From NCBI GenBank assembly GCA_022360075.1, contig JAKSDN010001513.1, positions 1 to 14,399 on the forward strand: DNA of 14,399 bases, written 5' to 3'. The translations under genes and the position numbers were made by a program. How positions within the stretch are numbered: the stretch's first letter is position 1; each line of letters starts with the position of its first letter. Positions 6,588 through 12,598 of the stretch are shown piece after piece. This stretch comes from Kiloniellales bacterium (lineage in GTDB: Bacteria > Pseudomonadota > Alphaproteobacteria > Kiloniellales > JAKSDN01). The notes beneath the pieces are model-generated. The model was not told where the DNA came from. It searched no databases and saw only the letters and a list, made by a program, of their open reading frames with translations.

Positions 6588-8861
6588 TCAGGGCTCGGAG
6601 GCGCTGGTATCGCGGATCTGAGGCTCGGCGTTACCCGAAATCTGGTTCTCGCCGAGCTCCGCGTCCGCGCCCGGACTCAGCGCGACGGCATGACCGCTGT
6701 TGTTCTCGATCCTGTTGTCGAGGATCCGGCCCTTGCCGCCGTCGAGGATGAGAATGCCGTGCTCGCCGTTGTCCTTGATCTCGTTGTCCTCGATCCTCGG
6801 GGCGCCGCCGTTGATCACGACGATGCCGGAAAAGGCGTTGCCGACGATGCTGTTGCCTTCGAGAAGCCCGCGGCCGCCGTCGTAGACGAAGACGCCGGCT
6901 TGCTCGGCCGCCTCGATCCGGTTGCCGATGACGATGGGCTGCGCCCCGTTGCGGATCTCGATACCCGAGGCCCGGCTGCCCAGGATTTCGTTGTTCTCGT
7001 AGCGTCCGGTGCTGCCGCCCGTGACCAAGATGGCGGCCTGGCCGGTCTCGATCAATCGGTTCTCCGAGACGCGCGGCTCGGCGCCGCCGCGCACGACGAT
7101 GCCGGCCTTCATGCTGCGCTCGATGGTGTTGCCCGTGATTCGGCCGCGGGCGCCGCCTTCGATGACGATCGCCGCCCCGCCGACCTCGGTGAAGCGGTTG
7201 TTGCTCAGGACCGGATCGGCCGCGTCGCGCAGCCTTGCGGCCGGGCCTGCCCCGTTCGTGACCTGGCTGTCGGCGACGACGACGCTGGCCCCCAGGTCGA
7301 GGCAGGGCTCGCCCGGGCCGGCGTCGGCACTGCCCTCGAAGGCCAAGGCGCGCAGCGATCCACCGTCGGCGGTGACGACGACGCAAGGCCCGCCCGCCGG
7401 CGCCAGCCGGGGCAGCCTGTCGTCCTCGGCGAGGCCGAGCAGATGCAGCGGCCGCGACATCACCAAGCTCTCGTCGTAGTCTCCGGGACGTATGTGCAAG
7501 GTCGCCCCCGACCGCGCCAAGGCCATGGCCTCGGCAATGGTGATCGTGTCGCCGGCGCCGGAGGGGTCGACCAGCCACTCGCTCTTGACGTAGCGCAGAT
7601 AGCCCTGCCATCCGCCCCAGGCGCCGCCGGCCAGGACCAAAAGCAGGAGCGCGAGGCTGCCCAGTCCCCAGCGCCGGGCGCGCCGATTTCCCGACCCTAG
7701 AGTCGCGGCGGCCGGCAGATGGAGCGGCGGCGTCTTGGCGATGGCGGCGACCGGGACGCGCGCCACCCGCTCGGTGGGCGGGTAGTCGTCCAGTACCTCG
7801 TCGCTGCGACGTGCGGCCGTGTCGAGCATGTCGGAGTGATTCGTCGTGCCGGCTGCGGACATCCCTCGATCCGGAGCCGCGGCCTCCTCGCGGCTTGTCT
7901 CGTCTTTCGCCGCCGGGCGCTCGTCGGGTTGCGGCGATGACGGCGGTGTGGATGCGGCCTTGCCGGAGACGGCGCCGCCGAGGCCGCCGATCCAAAGGGC
8001 GATGGAGCGCGGCCGGGCGTCGGGCGCGAGGGCCAGCGCCTCGTCGATCGCCGCGAGGAACGCCTCGGGATAGGACCCCGTTGCCACCTCGCGCGCCGAA
8101 GGCAGGGCTTCGCCGCCGAGCCGGGCCCGGGCATTGACGGGACGGCGGCCGCAGACTGCCCGATAGGCGACGGCGCCCAAGCCGTAGAGGTCTGTCCAGG
8201 GACCCTCCTCGCCGTCGCCGAGATATTGCTCCGGCGCGGCGTAGCCCGGCGTCGCGGCGGAGAAGAGCGTGGCGTCGCGCCGAACCGCCGCCAGCGGCAG
8301 GGCGGCGCCGAAGTCAAGCAGCATCACGCCGCTGGCCAAGGTCAGCCACAAGTTGGCGGGCTTGATGTCGCGATGCAGCAGGCCGCGGCCGTGCAGATAC
8401 GAAAGCCCTTCCGCCGCCTCGCTCAGGATGCGATGCAGGCTCGTCGCGTCGAGCGTGCCTTGGGGACCCGCGAGTCGATCGGCCAGGCTTTCTCCCGGCT
8501 GGTAGTCGAGCACGATGTAGCCGCCGTTCTCCAGCGGTTCGAAACCGGCGCAGCGCGGAATCCGGGGGTGATGCAGGGTCTGGAGAAGCTCTGCCTCGTC
8601 GCGCAGGGCGCGGATCGCCTCCTCGACGGCGTGGCGCGACTCCGCCGATTCGGCGCCGGAATGTTGTGCCACGACGGCCTTGAGCGCGCGCGATTCGCTG
8701 GTTGCCGGGTTTCGGCCGAGGTAGGTGATCGAGGCACCGCCGCGTCCCAGGACCCGCACCACCTCCCAACGCCCCAGCCGCGATCCCGGCGCCAAGGGCG
8801 CTGCCAAGGGCTTGGCATCGGCCGGTTTCGGTGGCGCTCCGCGCAGCCGCGAATCGTTCAT
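6588..8861 (-). CDS. Transmembrane Ser/Thr protein kinase with periplasmic right-handed beta-helix domain
   Basis: A 757-aa three-part protein. Residues about 30-300 are a Hanks-type kinase: Gly-loop GRGGASITYLG (39-49), catalytic Lys61 (RALKAV), HRDIKPANLW (163-172), DFG (183-185) and APEQYLG (209-215). Every catalytic residue is kept, so it should be active. Residues about 301-395 are a Pro/Ala/Ser/Thr-rich linker with possible phosphorylation sites. A single transmembrane helix (about 398-417, LGSLALLLLVLAGGAWGG) follows an Arg-rich flank. The outer region starts with VDPSGAGDTITIAEAMALAR and HIRPGDYDESLV, as in NosD/CASH pectate-lyase-like proteins, then at least eight 23-residue rungs (563-746) of the type aGIvv-GG-r-N-I. 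Known receptor kinases usually carry PASTA repeats outside; a beta-helix suggests glycan binding. It follows the surface-protein gene by 16 bases. Confidence 0.93.
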   Translation of the reverse strand: MNDSRLRGAPPKPADAKPLAAPLAPGSRLGRWEVVRVLGRGGASITYLGRNPATSESRALKAVVAQHSGAESAESRHAVEEAIRALRDEAELLQTLHHPRIPRCAGFEPLENGGYIVLDYQPGESLADRLAGPQGTLDATSLHRILSEAAEGLSYLHGRGLLHRDIKPANLWLTLASGVMLLDFGAALPLAAVRRDATLFSAATPGYAAPEQYLGDGEEGPWTDLYGLGAVAYRAVCGRRPVNARARLGGEALPSAREVATGSYPEAFLAAIDEALALAPDARPRSIALWIGGLGGAVSGKAASTPPSSPQPDERPAAKDETSREEAAAPDRGMSAAGTTNHSDMLDTAARRSDEVLDDYPPTERVARVPVAAIAKTPPLHLPAAATLGSGNRRARRWGLGSLALLLLVLAGGAWGGWQGYLRYVKSEWLVDPSGAGDTITIAEAMALARSGATLHIRPGDYDESLVMSRPLHLLGLAEDDRLPRLAPAGGPCVVVTADGGSLRALAFEGSADAGPGEPCLDLGASVVVADSQVTNGAGPAARLRDAADPVLSNNRFTEVGGAAIVIEGGARGRITGNTIERSMKAGIVVRGGAEPRVSENRLIETGQAAILVTGGSTGRYENNEILGSRASGIEIRNGAQPIVIGNRIEAAEQAGVFVYDGGRGLLEGNSIVGNAFSGIVVINGGAPRIEDNEIKDNGEHGILILDGGKGRILDNRIENNSGHAVALSPGADAELGENQISGNAEPQIRDTSASEP

Positions 8862-8877
8862 GATGACCGTCCGACCC

Positions 8878-9615
8878 TCATTCCTCCGAGCGGCTAGGCA
8901 GCCTCGGGTTGAAGAAGATCACTGCCGGCCGTGGTCGCGGCAAGGGCGGCAAGGCCGCCAGGGCGGCCGTGTCGTCATCGCGTGCTTCTTCACGGGCGGC
9001 ATCTTCGCCGACTCCGGTGATTGTCGCAGCCGCGACGTACGTTTCCTCAGGTGGCGTTTCTTCCGTACGCTCTTCGCGCGGCTCCGCGGCGGGCTCCAGT
9101 TCCGCCTCGGCCAACGCCGGCGAACGCCCGCTTCTGACCGGCGGTCCCGAGCGGCCGATGGGACCGCTTCGGCCTTCCGCCGGCGGCGGTCCGGGCGCCT
9201 CGGCGCGCTCGCCTTCCGTTTCCGGCAGATCGGAAGACGCCGTCGATAGGGGAGGCTCTTCCTCGGGCAGGGGGTTGTCGCGCTCGTTAAGGCGCCAATC
9301 CCCCTCCGCGTTTCGGCAGCCGGTCCCGTAAATGCTCAATTCGCCACCGGTCTCGCGGGCGGTCGTACGTCTATACTCGCGGCAGGGCGTGGTGGGGTCG
9401 AGATAGAACGTACGCTCGACGACAATGATGCCGGCGTTGCCAGTGTCGGGATTGGACCATTCGAACGGCCGCTCGCTCCGCAAGTTCTCCAAAGCATACT
9501 GAACCGCCGCTGTGATGAAGGCCATGTCGCGGAAGTCCTCGCTGCCGAGCGCGCGCTCGGCAGAGCTCAACCAAGGCACGATGGCAGCAATCGCTACGAT
9601 AAGGGGGCGATGCAT
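8878..9615 (-). CDS. Secreted RT0821/Lpp0805-type surface protein with long acidic/proline-rich tail
   Basis: A 245-aa exported protein. The signal peptide (MHRPLIVAIAAIVPWLSSA...) probably ends near ALG-SED (24/25); no lipobox Cys is present, so it is not an obvious lipoprotein. Residues about 28-110 match the RT0821/Lpp0805 (17-kDa surface antigen-like) domain as I recall it: ALENLRSERPFEWSNPDTGNAG, then PCREYRRT, then YGTGCRNAEGDWRL, with Cys78 and Cys100 likely disulfide-bonded. In most family members this domain is at the C-terminus; here about 130 residues follow that look disordered, rich in Glu, Pro and Ser with RSGP/RSG repeats (about 149-165) and an acidic run, ending in the hydrophobic PAVIFFNPRLP. 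As first gene of the operon it is a candidate periplasmic partner of the kinase's beta-helix. The ribosome binding site is weak. Confidence 0.8.
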   Translation of the reverse strand: MHRPLIVAIAAIVPWLSSAERALGSEDFRDMAFITAAVQYALENLRSERPFEWSNPDTGNAGIIVVERTFYLDPTTPCREYRRTTARETGGELSIYGTGCRNAEGDWRLNERDNPLPEEEPPLSTASSDLPETEGERAEAPGPPPAEGRSGPIGRSGPPVRSGRSPALAEAELEPAAEPREERTEETPPEETYVAAATITGVGEDAAREEARDDDTAALAALPPLPRPRPAVIFFNPRLPSRSEE

Positions 9616-9738
9616 TGACCGTCTTCGAGCCGTCCAGCTACTCCATTCGGCAGGCCTTATGCCGGATTCCAGCTATAACACAACCTGTTAGCCTTCGCAC
9701 GCGGCGCGACTTCGAGCCTTTGCTACAACACGGGGCGC

Positions 9739-9854
9739 TAACAGACTTGTCATTTTCGCGTCATGTGCTAGATCTTGGATACCCAATCGCAGTGCACCTA
9801 TTGCGGGATAGCCACAAGAACCGCGTGTTCTGCGATCGTAACAAACTTGTCATT
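9739..9854. repeat. Direct repeat pair (16 nt, 15 matching), exactly 100 bp apart, in the divergent spacer
   Basis: TAACAGACTTGTCATT at 9739-9754 and TAACAAACTTGTCATT at 9839-9854. They lie in the 9616-9977 spacer, which is clearly richer in A+T than its neighbours. Part of the first copy (GCTAACAG, 9737-9744) is also inverted at 9686-9693 (CTGTTAGC). The frame from 9615 to 9977 stays open on the plus strand but has mixed codon use and no recognisable domain, so I read the spacer as non-coding regulatory DNA. The repeats could be binding sites for a regulator of the kinase/VWA operon or of the zinc-ribbon gene. No convincing promoter was found. Confidence 0.6.
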
Positions 9855-9977
9855 CGGTTATTGCATTGCTGCGCTGCAACATGCGAGATTGACTGGATGA
9901 CGGCACCATGCCATGTGGTGTCACTGAAACCTAACCCATCGTTAACCCAAGTTTGGATCTGGCTGCCAGAACACGTC

Positions 9978-10148
9978 ATGAGCAAGTCATCTGCGAACAA
10001 GAAGCCTGAATCGGATCGCGTTTACGTTTCCAAGGAGCGTAAATGTTTGATGTGCAGCAAGTCTTTCATGAGCTCCTGGCCTGGGGAGCGTATTTGTAAG
10101 AGCTGCAAGGAGACCTCTGCCTGGCGTGACAGCAGCTTGGCAGCTTGA
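9978..10148 (+). CDS. Small zinc-ribbon-like protein (56 aa)
   Basis: A 56-aa protein with a lysine-rich start (MSKSSANKKPESDRVYVSKE) and a treble-clef or zinc-ribbon pair of knuckles: C23-x2-C26 (KCLMCSKSF) and C40-x2-C43 (RICKSCKET), ending in SAWRDSSLAA. I recall short alphaproteobacterial proteins of this shape (CLMC...F-S-W-GER-C--CK...AWR) of unknown role. The ATG at 9978 is chosen because similarity to that pattern begins just after it; the frame is open back to 9615, but that part is the spacer with unlike codon use. No good ribosome binding site is visible. The gene is poorer in G+C than its neighbours. Zinc binding is likely from the four cysteines; no function is proposed. Confidence 0.7.
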   Translation: MSKSSANKKPESDRVYVSKERKCLMCSKSFMSSWPGERICKSCKETSAWRDSSLAA

Positions 10149-10151
10149 AGA

Positions 10152-10166
10152 CTTCGGCGTCCGAAG
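10152..10166 (+). terminator. Short hairpin just after the zinc-ribbon gene
   Basis: CTTCGG-CGT-CCGAAG forms a perfect 6-bp stem with a 3-nt loop three bases after the stop codon. No T-tract follows, so it is at best a weak terminator or a 3'-end stabiliser. Confidence 0.3.
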
Positions 10167-10344
10167 CCCGCCGGCCTCTCCGCCCACAGCTCCGCGTCAG
10201 TTAAAACCACCGTCTGCGCCCTTTGGCGCCGGCAGTCACCGCGGCTTCGTACCCGGTGGTCTGTTTAGCGCCCGTAAACCAATCGCCGCTACGCTCGATG
10301 CCGGAGGCCTTCTGGCGATCCGTTTCCGACGACGAGGTGCCGGC

Positions 10345-10608
10345 ATGACGCAGTTCTTGGTGACCGAAGAGAATCCCTCCGGATTCAAGCTCGAAGATAT
10401 CCTCTCGGCGATCCGCAAGGACATGGTCTTGCGGGCGACCAAGATCGTCGACGACGACCGGCCCCAGGCGAAAACCGTCCTGGAAAACAACATCAGAATC
10501 CTCGGCCTCCTGAGCGAGTGCATCAACATCGCCACGGACAGCACGCGGCTGCTCGACAAGGCCTTCGGCCCCCATAAGGATGGCGAGCCGCGCATCGGGG
10601 TCTCCTGA
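10345..10608 (+). CDS. Hypothetical protein, 87 aa, helical
   Basis: Not recognised. The 87-aa product has no signal peptide, cysteine motif beyond Cys59, or membrane helix. After a short start (MTQFLVTEENPSG) it looks like two to three amphipathic helices: FKLEDILSAIRKDMVLRATK, then AKTVLENNIRILGLLSECIN, then DSTRLLDKAFG, with a charged tail DGEPRIGVS. The ATG at 10345 is chosen because the in-frame extension upstream to 10126 is Pro/Arg-rich and resembles non-coding G+C-rich DNA; a GAGGTG stretch 7 bases upstream may serve as ribosome binding site. Codon use is typical of the genome, unlike the zinc-ribbon gene upstream. It lies 196 bases after that gene and converges with the SUMF1-domain gene, their stops being 32 bases apart. 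The helical pattern suggests a small regulatory or structural protein, but that is a guess. Confidence 0.6.
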   Translation: MTQFLVTEENPSGFKLEDILSAIRKDMVLRATKIVDDDRPQAKTVLENNIRILGLLSECINIATDSTRLLDKAFGPHKDGEPRIGVS

Positions 10609-10640
10609 GGCCCGCAATAGCGACCCAAGCCGAGCCGCGA

Positions 10641-11504
10641 CTAGAGCGGATCCCCGGCGCAGCGAAATCCCACCATGTTGAGACCGATGTCCGGCGGGTT
10701 GTCGTGACGATAGGACGTGCGCAGGCAATAGGGATTATTGCCCCATCCGCCGCCGCGTAAGATGACCCGGTCAGGCCGGGCGGGTCGGCGCGTCGAGGTC
10801 CATTCCCAAACGTTGCCGGCCATGTCCAGCAGACCGAAGGGCGAGCGGCCCGAGGGGAAGCGGCCGACCGGCGCCCGGCGCAGATAGCCGTCGGAGTCGT
10901 CGGCGGCGCAGCAGGGCAGGCTGCCGAAATTGGCCGGCGCCGCGGCGCCTTGCACCGGCGGTTCATCGCCCCAGGGATAGCGCCGGCCGTCGCTGCCGCG
11001 CGCCGCATACTCCCACTCCCGGTCGCTCGGCAGCCGCAGGCCGTGGTGGGCGCAGAAGGCCGCGGCGTCCTTTGCCGAAACTTGAACGACGGGATGCGAA
11101 GCCGCCGCCGGCGCCGCCTCGGGACCCTCCGGCCGCAGCCAGGTGGCGCCGGGCAGCAGGCGCCAGCGGCCGTCCCAGACATAGCCGGCACCGGTGGCTT
11201 CCGCGTCTGTCACATGGCCACTCGCCGCGACGAAGGCGGCGAACTGGGCCGTCGTGACTTCGAAGCGCATGATTTTGAAGGAATCGACGTCGGCCTCGCC
11301 CGGCGCTTCGTCCGGCTCGCCCTCACTGTCGCCGACGATCATGCGCCCGGCCGGGATCGTAACCAAGTCCTGCGGAGCCATATCGCCGGCCTGCGAGCGT
11401 TCGGCCGGGAGCCAGAGGCCGAGCGCCAGGACAAGCAGGCCTTGGCCGGCGCGCCGCCTTGCACGGCGGAAAGCGGCCGCCATCCGGAAATCGGGTCCCC
11501 GCAT
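10641..11504 (-). CDS. Exported SUMF1/formylglycine-generating-enzyme-domain protein
   Basis: A 287-aa protein with an N-terminal signal peptide (RRARRRAGQGLLVLALGLWLP, cleavage near SQAG-D). The ATG at 11483 (residue 8) would give a more standard signal peptide and is an equally good start. The mature part is a single SUMF1/FGE-sulfatase domain with its usual landmarks: VTIPAGRMIVGD (48-59), FEVTTAQFAAFV (81-92), HPVVQVSAKDAAAFC (137-151), RLPSDREWEYAARG (157-170), RYPWGDE (175-181), LLDMAGNVWEWT (225-236), RGGGW (250-254) and GFRCAGD (279-285). Of the two copper-site cysteines of true FGE, only one is present (PYC, Cys260); the position five residues earlier is Gly. It is therefore probably not a sulfatase activator but one of the many divergent SUMF1 proteins. 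No sulfatase gene is nearby. It is transcribed alone. Confidence 0.88.
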   Translation of the reverse strand: MRGPDFRMAAAFRRARRRAGQGLLVLALGLWLPAERSQAGDMAPQDLVTIPAGRMIVGDSEGEPDEAPGEADVDSFKIMRFEVTTAQFAAFVAASGHVTDAEATGAGYVWDGRWRLLPGATWLRPEGPEAAPAAASHPVVQVSAKDAAAFCAHHGLRLPSDREWEYAARGSDGRRYPWGDEPPVQGAAAPANFGSLPCCAADDSDGYLRRAPVGRFPSGRSPFGLLDMAGNVWEWTSTRRPARPDRVILRGGGWGNNPYCLRTSYRHDNPPDIGLNMVGFRCAGDPL

Positions 11505-11514
11505 CCGGCTAGCC

Positions 11515-11563
11515 TAGAGCAAGATGACGCGAGGTCGAACCGACCTCACGTCATCTTGCTCTA
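11515..11563. repeat. Near-perfect palindromic hairpin (23-nt arms, 3-nt loop)
   Basis: The left arm 11515-11537 (TAGAGCAAGATGACG...) and right arm 11541-11563 (...CGTCATCTTGCTCTA) are complementary at 22 of 23 positions around an AAC loop. A second degenerate inversion (CTCTAAACTT / AAAGTTAGAG, 11559-11579) abuts it and runs into TAGAGCGGATTCACGCG. The AGAGCAAGATGACG and AGAGCGGATTCACG wording matches dispersed repeats I associate with Rhodospirillales and related genomes. It lies in the divergent spacer between the SUMF1-domain gene and the hsp20 promoter, where it could insulate transcription. Confidence 0.85.
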
Positions 11564-11674
11564 AACTTCAAAGTTAGAGCGGATTCACGCGAATAGGGCG
11601 GGATGGCGCCGTTGCCGCCCCACGTCTGCGTGTGCCCGCGGCAGGATTTGGCCTGGGCGGCGCCGGGTCGGCAT

Positions 11675-11703
11675 CTTGAACGCGACGCTGGCTTTTCCCA
11701 CAT
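11675..11703 (+). promoter_or_regulatory. Candidate heat-shock (RpoH) promoter of hsp20-DUF1150
   Basis: CTTG at 11675-11678 (within CTTGAAC) is followed after 18 bases by CCCACAT at 11697-11703. This fits the sigma-32 pattern, CTTGAAA with a CCCCAT-like -10 in E. coli or CTTG-N17/18-CYTATnT in alphaproteobacteria, with two mismatches in the -10. Transcription would start near 11710 and give a leader of about 60 bases. The location directly upstream of a small heat-shock protein supports the call. Confidence 0.6.
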
Positions 11704-11708
11704 TAGAG

Positions 11709-11772
11709 ATCGGCGATGCCGATGACGGGTCGCCCCGGCAGACCTTGCTCAACGCGGAGGAGGATGCTGTCT
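11709..11772 (+). promoter_or_regulatory. Candidate ROSE-like RNA thermometer in the hsp20 leader
   Basis: The leader contains CTTGCT (11744-11749), which can pair with AGGAGG (11758-11763) of the GGAGGAGG ribosome binding site. The pairing gives C-G, U-G, U-A, a G-G mismatch, C-G, U-A. A U-U/C-G-C-U element opposite the Shine-Dalgarno with an internal G-G mismatch is the defining feature of ROSE thermometers in alphaproteobacterial small heat-shock genes. Two further small hairpins lie upstream: ATCGGC-GAT-GCCGAT (11709-11723) and GGG-TCG-CCC (11727-11735), consistent with the multi-hairpin ROSE layout. Folding was done by eye. Confidence 0.5.
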
Positions 11773-12267
11773 ATGACACGCCTTTCGCTCTTCAACTCGC
11801 CCCTGCTGCTCGGCTTCGACCAGTTCGAGCGCGCCGTCGACCGGATCTCAAAGAGCGGTTCGGACGGCTATCCGCCCTATAACGTGGAGCAGATCGGCGA
11901 GAACCGCCTGCGCATCACCGTGGCGGTGGCCGGCTTCTCCGCCGAGGATCTCCAAGTCCAGCTCGAAGACCGTCAGCTCACGATTCGCGGCAAGCGCCAC
12001 GAGGACGAGGCCGGGCGGGTGTACCTGCATCAAGGTATTGCCGCGCGCCAGTTCCAGCGCACCTTCGTGTTGGCCGAGGGCATCGAGATCATCGGCGCCG
12101 AGCTCGACAACGGCCTGCTCCATGTCGATCTGGAGCGCCCGATGATCGAGCCGAAGGTCCGCAATATCGAGATCGTCTCGTCGTCGGGCCAGAGCCGTTC
12201 GACCACGATCGAATCGACGACCGCCGACAAGCCGCGTCGCGCGGCGGTCGCGCGGTCCAAGGACTAA
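11773..12267 (+). CDS. Hsp20/IbpA-type small heat-shock protein
   Basis: A 164-aa alpha-crystallin-family chaperone that holds unfolding proteins for DnaK/ClpB. It starts MTRLSLFNSPLLLGFDQFERAVDRI, the usual IbpA/HspA-type N-terminus. The alpha-crystallin domain spans about 33-135: YPPYNVEQIGENRLRITVAVAGF, DLQVQLEDRQLTIRGKRHE, and the closing consensus GAELDNGLLHVDLER (108-122). The C-terminal I-x-I anchor is NIEIV (131-135), followed by a Ser/Thr-rich tail. The ATG at 11773 sits 9 bases after a GGAGGAGG ribosome binding site; the ATG at 11764 is too close to that site and the frame upstream lacks the family N-terminus. A likely heat-shock promoter and RNA thermometer precede it, and DUF1150 follows after 58 bases, a pairing typical of alphaproteobacteria. 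Confidence 0.95.
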   Translation: MTRLSLFNSPLLLGFDQFERAVDRISKSGSDGYPPYNVEQIGENRLRITVAVAGFSAEDLQVQLEDRQLTIRGKRHEDEAGRVYLHQGIAARQFQRTFVLAEGIEIIGAELDNGLLHVDLERPMIEPKVRNIEIVSSSGQSRSTTIESTTADKPRRAAVARSKD

Positions 12268-12325
12268 ACGTCGGCACTCAGTACCGGCGAGGCTTCACGG
12301 TGACCCCGATCCAGGAGGGATAGAC

Positions 12326-12541
12326 ATGAACCCGAGCGAATCCCAAGCCCAGATCTCGGCCCAGGACCTGATGGCCCTGGGCGTCAACAACGTCGCCTAC
12401 GCGAAGCCTGTCGAAGTCGAGGGCGCCCCCCTATTCGCCGTGCATGCCGCCGACGGCACTCAGATGGCCATGTTCAAGAGCCGCGAAGTGGCAGAGGCCA
12501 CGCTGCGCCGGCACGACCTGGAGCTGCTGTCCGTCCACTGA
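12326..12541 (+). CDS. DUF1150 family protein
   Basis: A 71-aa cytoplasmic protein of the DUF1150 family, which in alphaproteobacteria regularly follows a small heat-shock gene; no biochemical function is known to me. The recognisable parts are LMALGVNNVAYAKPVEVEGA, FAVHAADGTQMAMF and the final helix SREVAEATLRRHDLELLSVH. The start is well supported by an AGGAGGGA ribosome binding site seven bases before the ATG. It lies 58 bases after the Hsp20 gene on the same strand and is probably co-transcribed from the same heat-shock promoter. Length is normal for the family. Confidence 0.88.
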   Translation: MNPSESQAQISAQDLMALGVNNVAYAKPVEVEGAPLFAVHAADGTQMAMFKSREVAEATLRRHDLELLSVH

Positions 12542-12568
12542 GCGGCCGGATCAGGGAGTTGCGTCGTT

Positions 12569-12583
12569 TTCGCCTAAGGCGAA
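12569..12583. terminator. Short hairpin between the convergent DUF1150 and ptsN genes
   Basis: TTCGCC-TAA-GGCGAA is a perfect 6-bp stem with a 3-nt loop in the 57-base gap between the two convergent stop codons. On the plus strand a T-run precedes rather than follows it; on the minus strand the stem is followed by AAAACG. It may mark the ends of both transcripts, but lacks a proper T-tract. Confidence 0.35.
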
Positions 12584-12598
12584 CCGGGGTCAGAGGGC

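Noticed and set aside
6624..7175. DNA tandem repeat or CRISPR-like array
   Set aside because: The 69-base periodicity is a protein-level beta-helix repeat; the DNA units are too divergent for a CRISPR or minisatellite.
2897..9615. Zorya-type anti-phage system
   Set aside because: The channel plus Asp-helix pair resembles ZorA/ZorB, but there is no ZorC, ZorD helicase or ZorE nuclease, no ZorA long tail, and the output domain is VWA. A defence role remains open but unsupported.
2897..9615. Type VI secretion regulatory module (PpkA/Fha)
   Set aside because: Kinase, FHA and SUMF1-type proteins occur with T6SS, but no Tss structural gene or PP2C phosphatase is in the window.
9615..10148. A 177-aa reading of the zinc-ribbon gene from a TTG at 9615
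   Set aside because: The first 121 codons have mixed third positions, rare TTA/CTA/ATA codons, no domain, contain a non-coding-type repeat, and overlap the start of the divergent surface-protein gene. Only the last 56 codons are recognisable.
10263..10279. Short palindrome GTTTA-N7-TAAAC upstream of the 87-aa gene
   Set aside because: Five-base arms are expected by chance at this scale, and no promoter element is placed consistently with it.
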